Counted from the first letter of the stretch, positions 1 to 8,761 are shown. The stretch: DNA of 64,000 nt from Streptomyces broussonetiae (GCF_009796285.1 NZ_CP047020.1:3658001-3722000); one strand, 5' to 3'. A program made the numbers and translations. The notes: generated by a model from the sequence alone, not told the origin.

Positions 1-1346
1 GCGCCGACGGACATACCGGCGGCGAACACGTCCTGCTGCGCCCAGGCGTCGGCGCCCTGCGGATGCACGCCGACGGCCAGGTCGTGCACGATCCCGACGG
101 GCATCCCGGCCTCCGACGCGACACGCTGGGCGGTGCGCAGCTGGCCGTCGGTGAGCCAGGCGAGGCGGGTGTGGAACGCGACGCGGTCGGCGAGTTCGGT
201 GCGGGCCCGGGCGGTGGCGGCCGAGCGGGGGGCACGCAGACCGTCGGGCCAGGCGTGCCAGTCGGGGCCGTGGACCTCGGCGAGGGCGTACCAGGTGGCG
301 TGGTCCTCGAGGGCCTGGCCGTGCGCGGCGCGGAAGGCGTCGTAGGCGGCCTGCCGGCCGGGCCCGAGGGGGACGGCCGCCACCGCCTCCAGGGCCTCGC
401 GCTTGAGTTCCCACACGGCGTCCCGGTCGATGAGGGCGCCCTTGTCGAGGACGGCGGTACGCAGCCGCGCGGCCCGCTCCAGCAGCCCGCCGAGCCGCTC
501 GCGGTCCTCGGTGTGGGCGTACTCGGGGACGTCCTCGATCCGCAGATGCACCGGGTCGGGGAACCGGCGAGAGGACGGGCGGTACGGGGAGGGGTCGGTG
601 GGGGCGCCGGGTACGGCCGCGTGCAGGGGGTTGACCTGCACGAATCCGGCCCCGACGGTACGCCCGGCCCAGCCGGCCAGCTCGGCCAGGTCACCGAGGT
701 CGCCCATGCCCCAGGAGCGGCGCGAGAGCAGGGAGTACAGCTGGACGAGGAGGCCGTAGGAGCGGCCGGCGGGGGTGGGCAGCCGGTCGGGGGCGACGAC
801 GAGGTGGGCGCGGGTGCTGCGGCCGTCGGGCGCGACGGCGGTCAACCGGTGGACGCCGAGCGGGAGTTCGGCGACACCGTGCCACTCCCTGGCCCACCGC
901 CCGGTCGGGACCTCACCCGGATCCCCGTCCCCGGTCGGGACCTCGCCCCCGTCCCGTTCTCCCCGTTCCCTGCGCTCCCCGGCCCGCCGCCCGCCGTGGT
1001 CCGGGTCCTGGCCGTGGCCCTGCTCCCGCTCGGTCTCGACGGTCAGCCGGGTACCGGCGGGCAGTGCGGCGAGGGCGGCGGGAGGCGGGGCGCCGGTCCA
1101 GTGGACCACCGTGGGCGGCAGCAGGCGCTCGCGCAGCTCCCGGTCGCGGACGGCGAGCGCGGCGCGTACGGCGTCCGGTCCGGCCGCCTCGACGCCGAGG
1201 GCGGCCAGCGCGGCGACCACGGCGGAGTCGGGAACCGGGACGGTACGGTCCGGGGCGGGGCTGTAGGAGGTGGCGACCCCGTACAGCTCGGCGAGCCGGG
1301 CCAGCTCCTGGGCCGGCGCCGGCGGCTCGTCGTTCGCCGCCGTCAT
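1..1346 (-). CDS. malQ: 4-alpha-glucanotransferase (amylomaltase), 3' end outside window
   Basis: A reading frame of 448 codons begins with ATG at 1346 and runs off the left edge without a stop. The product is a cytoplasmic GH77 disproportionating enzyme that moves alpha-1,4-glucan segments in maltodextrin and glycogen metabolism. What is seen: an N-terminal domain typical of actinobacterial MalQ, then the GH77 start with GLLVQLYSLLSRRSWGMGD, followed by FVQVNPLHA, SPYRPSSRRFPDP and GIVHDLAVGVHPQGADAWA. The catalytic acids lie beyond the edge. A low-complexity insert near residues 120-155 contains two EVPTG repeats and looks like a variable linker. The start codon directly abuts the stop of the upstream small ORF, in the same frame, so translation is probably coupled. 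Confidence 0.93.
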   Translation of the reverse strand, partial: MTAANDEPPAPAQELARLAELYGVATSYSPAPDRTVPVPDSAVVAALAALGVEAAGPDAVRAALAVRDRELRERLLPPTVVHWTGAPPPAALAALPAGTRLTVETEREQGHGQDPDHGGRRAGERRERGERDGGEVPTGDGDPGEVPTGRWAREWHGVAELPLGVHRLTAVAPDGRSTRAHLVVAPDRLPTPAGRSYGLLVQLYSLLSRRSWGMGDLGDLAELAGWAGRTVGAGFVQVNPLHAAVPGAPTDPSPYRPSSRRFPDPVHLRIEDVPEYAHTEDRERLGGLLERAARLRTAVLDKGALIDRDAVWELKREALEAVAAVPLGPGRQAAYDAFRAAHGQALEDHATWYALAEVHGPDWHAWPDGLRAPRSAATARARTELADRVAFHTRLAWLTDGQLRTAQRVASEAGMPVGIVHDLAVGVHPQGADAWAQQDVFAAGMSVG

Positions 1347-1592
1347 CTACAGCCCCGGGCCGAAGAAGTCCGGGACGGGATCGGACTCGCTGGTCAGCGG
1401 GGCGGTCTCGGCGAGCGGCGGCTCACTGGTCAGGGGCTCGGCGTCGGGCAGCGGCGGTTCGCTGGTCAGGGGCGCCTGGGCGCAGGCGCTCTCCGCGCTG
1501 AAGACGCACGTGAGCGCCTCGTCGGTCGCGGCGGACGACTCCGCCACGGGTTTCCACTGGGCCGGGATCGTCGGTCGAGCCGGTGCGGCCAC
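1347..1592 (-). CDS. Small hypothetical protein with PLTSE repeats, upstream of malQ
   Basis: I do not recognise this 81-residue protein. The GTG at 1592 is preferred because AGGAG lies about 7 nt upstream; an ATG at 1622 in the same frame lacks a ribosome binding site. The N-terminal half is Ala/Pro-rich and includes TCVFSAESACAQ with two cysteines. The C-terminal half contains three imperfect copies of PLTSEPPL and ends acidic (DPVPDFFGPGL). There is no signal peptide or membrane segment. Its TAG stop at 1347-1349 is immediately followed, with no spacer and in the same frame, by the malQ ATG. It could be a real coupled gene or a leader ORF. Confidence 0.5.
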   Translation of the reverse strand: MAAPARPTIPAQWKPVAESSAATDEALTCVFSAESACAQAPLTSEPPLPDAEPLTSEPPLAETAPLTSESDPVPDFFGPGL

Positions 1593-1661
1593 GGGGGTCT
1601 CCTGTCGGTCGAGGCCGGCCATACATGCCGGTTTGTGTACGACAGGCCTACCCCGTGACGG

Positions 1662-1731
1662 CGTCCGCACTCGCTCCCGTTCCCGGAGCACCTGAAGGGG
1701 GCGCGGGGAACCGCGCGAGCGAGTGCGGACG
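1662..1731 (-). terminator. Inverted repeat with a Streptomyces-type GC palindrome, probable terminator of the HNH gene
   Basis: The arms CGTCCGCACTCGC (1662-1674) and GCGAGTGCGGACG (1719-1731) are perfect complements over 13 bp. The loop holds GGGGGCGCGGGGAACCGCGCGA, which resembles an intergenic motif common in Streptomyces chromosomes (from memory). It lies downstream of the HNH endonuclease stop, so termination is the simplest reading. There is no T-run, as is usual in Streptomyces. Confidence 0.55.
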
Positions 1732-1808
1732 GACCCGCGGTCGCCGGCGAACCCCACCACGCCCCCGGCGGGCTCGGACAACCGCCCGCAGACGACACTG
1801 GCCCGGAT

Positions 1809-2345
1809 CTAGGCAGAGATGCCGTCGATCCGGGCCAAGGCGTCATCCGCGCCGTACGGCTGCAAGTAGGGCAACCAGCGCGGGTCCCTGTGGCCGGTGC
1901 CGATGATGCGCCAGGCCAGGCCGGTCGGCGGAGCGGGTTTGTGGCGCAGGCGCCAGCCCAGCTCGACGAGATGGCGGTCGGCCTTGACGTGGTTGCAGCG
2001 GCGGCAGGACGCCACCACGTTGTCCCAGACGTGCTTGCCCCCGCGGCTGCGCGGGATGACGTGGTCGACGCTGGTTGCGACGCCACCGCAGTACATGCAC
2101 CGGCCGCCGTCGCGCGCGAAGAGCGCACGGCGGGTGAGAGGAACGGGGCCACGGTAGGGAACCCGCACGAATCGCTTGAGCCGGACCACGCTGGGTGCGG
2201 GGACTGTGACGGTCGCGCTGTGCATATAGGCGCCGGATTCCTCGAGGGAGACAGCCTTGTTCTCCAGGACGAGGATGAGCGCGCGGCGGAGCGGTACGAC
2301 GCCGAGCGGCTCGTACGACGCGTTGAGGACCAGGACATGCGGCAC
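1809..2345 (-). CDS. HNH endonuclease family protein
   Basis: A 178-residue protein started from GTG 2345, which has AAGGAGG directly upstream; the longer in-frame ATG has no such site. The N-terminal part (VLVLNASYEPLGVVPLRRA) is the conserved lead-in of the widespread actinobacterial HNH family. The core has CMYCGG, then SVDHVIPRSRGG, then the N of WDNVVASC, then CRRCN. These are the metal-binding and catalytic residues of the HNH/beta-beta-alpha-metal fold, with four zinc-ligand cysteines. No restriction-modification, toxin or phage partner is adjacent. The biological role of this stand-alone family is not established; nicking or DNA repair is inferred from the fold only. Confidence 0.85.
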   Translation of the reverse strand: MPHVLVLNASYEPLGVVPLRRALILVLENKAVSLEESGAYMHSATVTVPAPSVVRLKRFVRVPYRGPVPLTRRALFARDGGRCMYCGGVATSVDHVIPRSRGGKHVWDNVVASCRRCNHVKADRHLVELGWRLRHKPAPPTGLAWRIIGTGHRDPRWLPYLQPYGADDALARIDGISA

Positions 2346-2680
2346 GGGGGCCTCCTTGGGCGTCGGCGGCGCGTGGCTCGCGCCGGGACGATCTGCAGTC
2401 AGTCTCCCCTCATGCCTGGTGAACGCGCCACCATGTCCCGGTAACGGGCTGGGAGTGTTTTCGACCACACCCGATACATCCCCCGGATCATGCCCTGCTC
2501 AAGCCAGGGTGAGTCCCGTCTCTCCTGCACCCTTCCTTGGCGTATTCGCGCGGGGCGCTCACAATGCCCCGTTAGTGTGGTGGTCCTGTCCGTCCGGTGA
2601 CCTTTTCGTGACCTTGGAAGTCCCTGGAACCCTTGACCGCCCCGCCGGTACGGAACTCGCAACACCTGGAGGTACCTGCC
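2346..2680. other. Divergent intergenic region between the HNH gene and the MscS-type gene
   Basis: These 335 bp hold the promoters for two diverging genes, but I cannot assign either with confidence. On the minus strand TTGAGC and TGTATC lie 18 bp apart near 2470-2500, a weak candidate for the HNH gene. On the plus strand GGAGG at 2668-2672 is the ribosome binding site for the GTG at 2681. No gene or repeat is visible. Confidence 0.35.
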
Positions 2681-3787
2681 GTGTCGTCCTTGCCCGTCGT
2701 CCTGCCGGCCGTCGGTGCGTCCCCGTCTCCCTCGCCCTCCGGGTCGACGCAGCCGGCCGTGCCCTCGCTCCAGGACGCCCAGGAGAGCGCGACGAACGCG
2801 GCGAGCTGGGTCGAGCAGAACTGGTCGACGTGGCTCGCGATGGGTCTGCAGATCCTGCTGATCGTGGTGACCGCGGTCGCGCTCCGAGCGGTGGTGCGGC
2901 GGGCGATCACCAAGCTGATAGAGCGCATGGGCCGGACCGCGCAGGCCATGGACGGCTCCGCGCTGGGCGGGCTGCTGGTGAACGCCGAGCGGCGGCGGCA
3001 GCGGTCGGCGGCGATAGGTTCGGTGCTCCGGTCGGTGGCGAGCTTCCTGATCATGGGCACGGCGGCGCTGATGGTGCTGTCCACCTTCAAGATCAACCTG
3101 GCGCCGCTGCTGGCGTCGGCCGGGGTGGCCGGCGTGGCGATCGGTTTCGGCGCGCGCAACCTGGTCACGGACTTCCTGTCCGGCGTGTTCATGATCCTGG
3201 AGGACCAGTACGGCGTCGGTGACGTGATCGATGCGGGCGTGGCGACCGGCGAGGTGGTCGAGGTCGGGCTGCGGGTGACCAAGCTGCGCGGCGCGGACGG
3301 CGAGATCTGGTACGTCCGCAACGGCGAGGTCAAGCGGATCGGCAACCTCTCGCAGGGCTGGGCGACGGCCGGGGTCGATGTGACGGTGCGCTCGAGCGAG
3401 GACCCGGACAAGGTCAAGGAGACGCTGGACACGGTCGCCGAGCACATGAGCAAGGAAGAGCCCTGGAACGAGCTGCTGTGGGGCCCGATCGAGGTGCTCG
3501 GCCTGGACTCGGTCCTGATCGACTCCATGGTGGTCCGGGTCTCGGCCAAGACGATGCCGGGCAAGGCGCTGACGGTGGAGCGCGAGCTGCGCTGGCGGAT
3601 CAAGCGGGCCTTCGACGGGGCGCACATCCGCATCGTGGGCGGCGCCACGTCCGTGGAGGACGCAGAGGACACCCCCGACCCGACGGCGTCGGTCGCGGCC
3701 CCGTCGGCCTTCTCCAACGCGGACTCCGCGCAGGCGAAGGCGGCGACGCCGATAGTTCTGCAGCAGCCGGATCCTCCGGTCAAGTAG
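2681..3787 (+). CDS. Small-conductance mechanosensitive ion channel (MscS family)
   Basis: A 368-residue membrane protein that would open under hypo-osmotic membrane tension to release solutes. The start is GTG 2681 with GGAGG 8 nt upstream. After a Pro/Ser-rich N-terminus come a transmembrane helix near residues 50-68 and two more at about 115-155. These lead into the pore helix and beta domain with VAIGFGARNLVTDFLSGVFMILEDQ, the signature of the MscS family. The cytoplasmic vestibule follows and the C-terminus is an Ala/Ser/Asp-rich tail of about 40 residues. The family contains several subtypes, so the exact conductance class is not predictable. A hairpin terminator follows. Confidence 0.9.
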   Translation: MSSLPVVLPAVGASPSPSPSGSTQPAVPSLQDAQESATNAASWVEQNWSTWLAMGLQILLIVVTAVALRAVVRRAITKLIERMGRTAQAMDGSALGGLLVNAERRRQRSAAIGSVLRSVASFLIMGTAALMVLSTFKINLAPLLASAGVAGVAIGFGARNLVTDFLSGVFMILEDQYGVGDVIDAGVATGEVVEVGLRVTKLRGADGEIWYVRNGEVKRIGNLSQGWATAGVDVTVRSSEDPDKVKETLDTVAEHMSKEEPWNELLWGPIEVLGLDSVLIDSMVVRVSAKTMPGKALTVERELRWRIKRAFDGAHIRIVGGATSVEDAEDTPDPTASVAAPSAFSNADSAQAKAATPIVLQQPDPPVK

Positions 3788-3855
3788 CGAGCGGAACGGT
3801 TCAGCACGCTCGTTCGAGTGAAGAGGCGGGGCGTCCCGGCGCACAGTGCGCACGA

Positions 3856-3882
3856 GGTGCCCCATCGTTCTGCCGGGGCACC
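3856..3882 (+). terminator. Hairpin terminator after the MscS-type gene
   Basis: GGTGCCCC (3856-3863) and GGGGCACC (3875-3882) pair perfectly over 8 bp with an 11-nt loop. The hairpin starts 69 nt after the channel gene stop and has no T-run. Confidence 0.55.
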
Positions 3883-3963
3883 CGGCGCGGGCTCAGCCCG
3901 GCACCAGCGGGACAAGGAGAACGAGCAACGAGCGATGAGCGCCGAACCCTCACGGAGCCGGTC

Positions 3964-4092
3964 ATGACGCAGCAGGACCCCATCGACCTGTTGATCGCGA
4001 TCGAAGAAGCGTCGGTGGCGACCCTCGGCGACCCCCTCCCCCTCCCCGCCCCTCACCTCACCCTCGACACGGCCCCGTTCGTCACCGACTGA
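3964..4092 (+). CDS. Possible 42-residue acidic small protein
   Basis: ATG 3964 opens a 42-codon frame (MTQQDPIDLLIAIEEAS...APFVTD) with strong third-position GC bias and an acidic, amphipathic N-terminal half. It overlaps by 4 nt (ATGA) the end of an even shorter frame that starts at 3934 behind AAGGAGA. That arrangement is typical of translational coupling in this genome. I recognise no family. It sits between the channel terminator and the csnR promoter, so it would have its own short transcript. It may equally be a chance frame. Confidence 0.3.
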   Translation: MTQQDPIDLLIAIEEASVATLGDPLPLPAPHLTLDTAPFVTD

Positions 4093-4149
4093 CCGGCCAC
4101 GCACCCCGCCCCCGAGGTAACGACTCCGTTTCCTCGGGGACGTTGTCTA

Positions 4150-4178
4150 TTGACGCCCCCTTCGTCCTGGGCTTACTT
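4150..4178 (+). promoter_or_regulatory. Putative csnR operon promoter
   Basis: TTGACG at 4150-4155 and TTACTT at 4173-4178 are separated by 17 bp, an acceptable housekeeping-type promoter. The palindromic operator begins 15 bp downstream of the -10, where a bound repressor would block initiation. This is sequence-based inference; no start site is known here. Confidence 0.45.
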
Positions 4179-4192
4179 TCCTCCCATCCGAA

Positions 4193-4207
4193 TAGGAAAC
4201 TTTCCTA
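4193..4207. promoter_or_regulatory. Palindromic operator TAGGAAACTTTCCTA, likely CsnR binding site
   Basis: TAGGAAA and TTTCCTA form a perfect 7-bp inverted repeat around one central base, 93 bp upstream of the csnR start and just downstream of the putative promoter. CsnR of S. lividans, a ROK repressor of chitosanase and its own operon, is known to bind a palindrome in the control region of its operon. I recall the binding site having this AGGAAA-TTTCCT character. Autoregulation of the csnR-csnK transcript is the natural reading. Confidence 0.72.
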
Positions 4208-4299
4208 ACAATGATCTTCTCGGCGGCCGGTGGTCATCTCGATGATCAAGACTGGACGTCCGGCCAGGTCACTGCGAAGCTGGGCGGCTGGAAAGGCAG

Positions 4300-5523
4300 G
4301 TGTCGACCCCCATGGCAGGAACCGCCGGTACGCCGGGCACCCCTCGCGTCCTGCGCGCCATGAACGACCGCGCCGCCCTGGACCTGCTGCTGGAGCACGG
4401 GCCGCTGTCGCGCACCCGGATCGGCAAGCTCACCGGCCTGTCCAAGCCCACCGCCTCCCAGCTGCTGGCCCGTCTCGAGGCGGCCGGACTGGTCCGGGTC
4501 ACCGGCACCAGCGAGGGCCGGCCGGGCCCCAACGCCCAGCTGTACGCGGTGCATCCCGGCGCCGCGCACGCCGCCGGGCTCGACGTCACCCCGGAACGCA
4601 TCCGTGCCGCCGTCGCCGACATCACCGGCCGCACGGTCGGCGAGTACGAACTGCCCACCCCTGGGCGCCGTCCCGCGCAGCCCGTCGTCCAGCGGGTGAC
4701 GGACGCGCTCGACGGCGCGGTGAAGGCGGCCGGGCTCGCGCGCCGCGACGTGCACCGGCTGGTCATCGGCACCCCGGGCGCCTTCGACCCCAACACCGGC
4801 CGGCTGCGCTACGCCTCCCACCTGCCCGGCTGGCACTCCCCCGCGCTGCTCGACGACCTCGCCGCGGCCCTGCCGATGCCGGTGGAGTACGAGAACGACG
4901 TCAACCTCGTCGCCCTCGCCGAACAACGGCTCGGCGCGGCCCGGGGCCACGGGGACTTCGTCCTGCTGTGGAACCAGGAGGGGCTCGGCGCCGCCCTGAT
5001 CCTCGGCGGCCGGCTGCACCGGGGCTGGACGGGCGGCGCCGGCGAGGTCGGCTTCCTGCCGGTGCCGGGCACGCCCCTGGTGCGCCAGGTGACCAAGGCC
5101 AACAGCGGCGGCTACCAGGAGCTGGCCGGCTCCCAGGCCGTACCCGGACTGGCCCGCGAACTCGGCATCACGGACGTGCCGTCGGGGCCGTACACCGAGG
5201 TCGCCGCCGCACTGGTCGCCCGCGCCGCCGACCACACCCGCGGCCCCTACCGTGAGCTGCTGCAGACCTACGCGACCCGGCTGGCCACCGGTCTCGCCTC
5301 GCTCGTCTCCGTCCTCGACCCCGAACTCGTCGTCCTCAGCGGCTCCGCCCTGACGGCCGGCGGCGAGGTCCTGCGCGCCCTCGTCCAGGCCGAGCTGGAG
5401 GAGCTGGCGGCGGCCCGGCCCCGGCTGGTCGTCGGCGACGTCCGCGAACACCCCGTCCTGCGCGGCGCGTTGGAGAGCGCACTCGCCGCCACCCGCGACG
5501 AGGTCTTCGACACCTCGCGCTGA
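4300..5523 (+). CDS. csnR: ROK-family transcriptional repressor, CsnR type
   Basis: A 407-residue regulator started at GTG 4300 (GGAAAGG upstream); ATG 4312 in the same frame is an alternative. Residues 20-75 form a winged helix-turn-helix with LSRTRIGKLTGLSKPTASQLL. The rest is a ROK sensor domain that includes the region VEYENDVNLVALAEQR. The zinc-binding cysteine cluster common in ROK proteins is not seen; the corresponding segment reads GGAGEVGFLPVPGTP. It is first in a six-gene set with a sugar ABC transporter, a GH4 enzyme and a kinase. This matches the csnR-csnK locus for chito-oligosaccharide and glucosamine use in S. lividans and S. coelicolor. It should repress that operon, and probably a distant chitosanase gene, until inducer binds. 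Confidence 0.8.
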   Translation: MSTPMAGTAGTPGTPRVLRAMNDRAALDLLLEHGPLSRTRIGKLTGLSKPTASQLLARLEAAGLVRVTGTSEGRPGPNAQLYAVHPGAAHAAGLDVTPERIRAAVADITGRTVGEYELPTPGRRPAQPVVQRVTDALDGAVKAAGLARRDVHRLVIGTPGAFDPNTGRLRYASHLPGWHSPALLDDLAAALPMPVEYENDVNLVALAEQRLGAARGHGDFVLLWNQEGLGAALILGGRLHRGWTGGAGEVGFLPVPGTPLVRQVTKANSGGYQELAGSQAVPGLARELGITDVPSGPYTEVAAALVARAADHTRGPYRELLQTYATRLATGLASLVSVLDPELVVLSGSALTAGGEVLRALVQAELEELAAARPRLVVGDVREHPVLRGALESALAATRDEVFDTSR

Positions 5524-5569
5524 GTCACGCCCCCCTCTCACCCACCCCGTCCCTCTGGGAGACCTCGCC

Positions 5570-6913
5570 ATGCCCGAAGTCATACCCTCGGCTGTCCGGA
5601 AGACGGCTTTTGTCGTGACCGCCTCGCTCGCCCTGCTGACCACCGCCTGTACGGGGCAGTCCGGCTCCGGTGCCTCGGACGACCCCACGAAGGACACGAC
5701 GATCAACTTCTGGCACGCCTGGAGCGCGCCGAACGAGGTGCAGGCCGTCAAGACGCTGGTCTCCGGCTTCGAGAAGGCGCACCCCAACATCCATGTGAAC
5801 GTCGTCGGCAACATGACCGACGACAAGATCAACCAGGCGCTGCGGTCGGGCGGCGACAAGGCCCCCGACGTCATCTCCTCCTTCACCACCAACAATGTGG
5901 GCAAGTTCTGCTCCTCGGGCGCGCTGGTGGACCTCAACCCCTTCTTCAAGAAGTCGGGCATCGATCCCACCGCGACCTTCCCGAGGACGATGAACGAGTA
6001 CACCCGGTTCGAGGGCAACCGCTGTACGGTGCCGCTGCTCGGGGACGCGTACGGGCTCTACTACAACAAGACGGAGTTCAAGAAGGCGGGCATCTCCCGC
6101 CCGCCCAGAACCTGGTCCGAATTCGAGGCCGACGCCCGGAAACTCACCATCCCCGGCGGCGACTCCTACAAGCAGCTCGGTTTCATGCCGGACTACCACG
6201 GCTGGGAGACCACCACCGAGCACTACTTCGCGCAGTTCTCACCGACGTACTTCGCCAAGGACGGCACGTCGAACCTGGCCAAGGACCCGGCCTTCGAACA
6301 GGGATTCAGCCTCCAGAAGCGCCTGGTGGACGAACTCGGCGGATTCCAGAAGCTGGAGAAGTTCCGCTCGACGCTCGGTGACGAGTGGGGACCCAGGCAT
6401 CCGTTCCACACCGGGCAGGTCGCCATGCAGCTCGACGGCGAGTGGCGGCTCGGGATGGCGCTGGCCGCCAAGCCCAACTTCGACATCGGGGTCGCCCCGC
6501 TGCCCGTCCCCGACGACCGGGCCGCGCAGTACGGCAAGGGCTACATCACCGGCACCATCGCGGGCATCTCCGCCTCCAGCCACAAGCAGAACGCGGCCTG
6601 GGAATTCGTCAAGTACATCACCACGGACACCGACGCGGTGGTCGGCTTCTCCAACGACCTGCACAACGTGCCCTCCACGCTCGCCGCCCTCAAGTCCCCG
6701 AAGCTGAAGTACGACCCGCGCTTCAAGACGTTCCTGGACATCGCGGCCGACCCGAATTCCACGACCACGCCCGCCTCGGTCAACGGCGGTGTGTACCTCG
6801 CCACCATCCAGCAGCTCGGTTACGACTACGAGAGCGGCAAGGTCACCGATCTGAAGGCCGGCCTGAAGAAGACGGCCGCGCAGATCGACACGGACATCGC
6901 GCAGGCGAAGTAG
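5570..6913 (+). CDS. csnE: Sugar ABC transporter substrate-binding lipoprotein, CsnE type
   Basis: A 447-residue extracellular lipoprotein. The signal peptide ends in the lipobox LTTAC, giving the lipidated cysteine near residue 28. The mature part is an SBP family 1 fold (INFWHAWSAPNEVQAVKTLVSGF near the start, then GDAYGLYYNK and GQVAMQLDGEWR). It would capture the oligosaccharide and deliver it to the two permeases encoded next. No ATPase gene is present; Streptomyces sugar importers of this class generally share the MsiK ATPase encoded elsewhere. Ligand specificity, presumably glucosamine oligomers, is inferred from locus identity only. The gene follows csnR after 46 nt, with GGGAG as ribosome binding site. 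Confidence 0.83.
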   Translation: MPEVIPSAVRKTAFVVTASLALLTTACTGQSGSGASDDPTKDTTINFWHAWSAPNEVQAVKTLVSGFEKAHPNIHVNVVGNMTDDKINQALRSGGDKAPDVISSFTTNNVGKFCSSGALVDLNPFFKKSGIDPTATFPRTMNEYTRFEGNRCTVPLLGDAYGLYYNKTEFKKAGISRPPRTWSEFEADARKLTIPGGDSYKQLGFMPDYHGWETTTEHYFAQFSPTYFAKDGTSNLAKDPAFEQGFSLQKRLVDELGGFQKLEKFRSTLGDEWGPRHPFHTGQVAMQLDGEWRLGMALAAKPNFDIGVAPLPVPDDRAAQYGKGYITGTIAGISASSHKQNAAWEFVKYITTDTDAVVGFSNDLHNVPSTLAALKSPKLKYDPRFKTFLDIAADPNSTTTPASVNGGVYLATIQQLGYDYESGKVTDLKAGLKKTAAQIDTDIAQAK

Positions 6914-6916
6914 CCG

Positions 6917-7858
6917 ATGAGTACGGTCACTCTGGCGTCCAAGCGCCGCCGGTCGGCACTGCGGACCCTCGCCTTCATGTCGCCCTGGCTGATCGGCTTC
7001 GCGGTGTTCTTCGCGTATCCGCTGATCTCGACGGTCTATTTCTCGTTCATGCACTACGACGGCTTCAAACCGCCGACGTGGAGCGGTGCGAAGAACTGGA
7101 CGTACGTCTTCGAGCACTATCCGTACTTCTGGCCCGCGATGCGCAACACCCTGTGGCTGGTCGTGGTGATGGTGACCCTCCGGGTGGTCTTCGGGCTCGG
7201 CGTCGGGCTGCTCATCACCAAGATCAAGACGGCTACGGGTGTCTTCCGGACCCTCTTCTACCTGCCGTATCTCGCCCCGCCGGTCGCCGCCACCATGGCC
7301 TTCGCGTTCCTGCTCAACCCCGGCACCGGGCCGGTGAACTCGATCCTGGAGAAGGCCGGCATCCCGGCTCCGGGCTGGTTCAACGACCCGACCTGGTCCA
7401 AGCCGGCGCTGACCCTGCTCGCACTCTGGGGCGTCGGCGACCTGATGGTCATCTTCATGGCCGCGCTGCTCGACGTACCGACGGAGCAGTACGAGGCCGC
7501 CGAGCTGGACGGCGCGTCGGCGTGGCAGCGCTTCCGGTACGTCACGCTGCCGAACATCTCCCCGATCGTGATGTTCGCCGTCGTCACGGGGGTCATCCAG
7601 ACGATGCAGTACTACACACAGCCCCTGATCGCCGGGAAGGTCGCCTCGGGCGTGATCCAGGGCGCGGGCACCCAGTTCGAGCCCGGCTACCCCGACAAGT
7701 CCACGCTCACCCTCCCCCAGCTGGTGTACAACCTCGGCTTCCAGCGCTTCGACTACGGCTCCGCGTGTGTCGTCGCCCTCGTCCTCTTCGCCCTGTCGAT
7801 GGTCTTCACCGCCTTCCTGATGCGGCGCCGGGGCGGTCTCATCCAGGCAGGTGACTGA
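6917..7858 (+). CDS. csnF: Sugar ABC transporter permease (MalF type), CsnF
   Basis: A 313-residue inner-membrane protein with six predicted helices. The EAA loop reads EQYEAAELDGASAWQRF, the contact site for the ATPase. The first helix begins near residue 17 (LAFMSPWLIGFAVFFAYPL). It starts 3 nt after the csnE stop and pairs with the next gene to form the membrane channel. Confidence 0.85.
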   Translation: MSTVTLASKRRRSALRTLAFMSPWLIGFAVFFAYPLISTVYFSFMHYDGFKPPTWSGAKNWTYVFEHYPYFWPAMRNTLWLVVVMVTLRVVFGLGVGLLITKIKTATGVFRTLFYLPYLAPPVAATMAFAFLLNPGTGPVNSILEKAGIPAPGWFNDPTWSKPALTLLALWGVGDLMVIFMAALLDVPTEQYEAAELDGASAWQRFRYVTLPNISPIVMFAVVTGVIQTMQYYTQPLIAGKVASGVIQGAGTQFEPGYPDKSTLTLPQLVYNLGFQRFDYGSACVVALVLFALSMVFTAFLMRRRGGLIQAGD

Positions 7859-7860
7859 CC

Positions 7861-8754
7861 ATGACCCAAGTACTGGACAAGGCGGCCGGGTTGACGGCTC
7901 CGGCCTCGGCCGCCGAGCGCACCGCCCGGCGCCGGGCCCTGCTGGAGTGGATCGCCGTCCACTCGCTCGGCCTCGCCGCCGCGCTGTTCTTCACGCTGCC
8001 CTTCGTGTTCGTGTTCCTGACCTCGCTGATGAGTGACAGCCAGGCCCTGAGCCGGGACCTGATCCCGCACACCTGGGAGTGGGGCAACTACCGGAAGGTC
8101 TTCGACACGCCCGGCTTCCTGACCTGGTGGAAGAACACGCTGATCTACGCCGGCCTCGGCACCGTGCTGACCGTGGTGTCGTCGATCCCGGTGGCCTACG
8201 CCCTCGCCAAGTTCCGCTTCCGGGGGCGCAACCTGTCACTCATGCTGGTGATCTCGATGATGATGCTGCCTCCGCAGGTGGTCATCATCCCGATGTACCT
8301 GTTCTGGGCGAAGCAGCTGGACCTGTCCGGCACGCTGTGGCCGCTGATCATCCCGATGGCGTTCGGCGACGCGTTCTCCATCTTCCTGCTGCGCCAGTTC
8401 CTGATGACGATCCCGAACGAGTACCTGGACGCGGCGAGGGTCGACGGCTGCGGAGACCTCAGGACACTGCTGAGGGTCGTGCTGCCGATGGCCAGGCCCG
8501 GCATCTCCGCCGTCGCCCTGTTCCAGTTCTTCTACGCCTGGAACGACTACTTCGGCCCGCAGATCTACGCGTCCGAGAACCCCGGTGCCTGGACCCTGTC
8601 CTACGGCCTGGAGTCCTTCAAAGGCGCCCACCACACCGACTGGAACCTCACCATGGCCGCGACCGTACTGGTCATGGCCCCCGTGATCCTCGTGTTCTTC
8701 TTCGCCCAGAAGGCGTTCGTCGAGGGCGTCACGCTCACCGGAGTGAAGGGTTGA
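7861..8754 (+). CDS. csnG: Sugar ABC transporter permease (MalG type), CsnG
   Basis: A 297-residue membrane protein and the second permease of the importer. It carries the EAA motif NEYLDAARVDGCGDLRTLL before the last helices, and its C-terminus (AFVEGVTLTGVKG) is the usual ending of carbohydrate-uptake MalG proteins. The start lies 2 nt after the csnF stop, so the two subunits are likely made in equal amounts. Confidence 0.86.
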   Translation: MTQVLDKAAGLTAPASAAERTARRRALLEWIAVHSLGLAAALFFTLPFVFVFLTSLMSDSQALSRDLIPHTWEWGNYRKVFDTPGFLTWWKNTLIYAGLGTVLTVVSSIPVAYALAKFRFRGRNLSLMLVISMMMLPPQVVIIPMYLFWAKQLDLSGTLWPLIIPMAFGDAFSIFLLRQFLMTIPNEYLDAARVDGCGDLRTLLRVVLPMARPGISAVALFQFFYAWNDYFGPQIYASENPGAWTLSYGLESFKGAHHTDWNLTMAATVLVMAPVILVFFFAQKAFVEGVTLTGVKG

Positions 8755-8761
8755 TCCGTAT

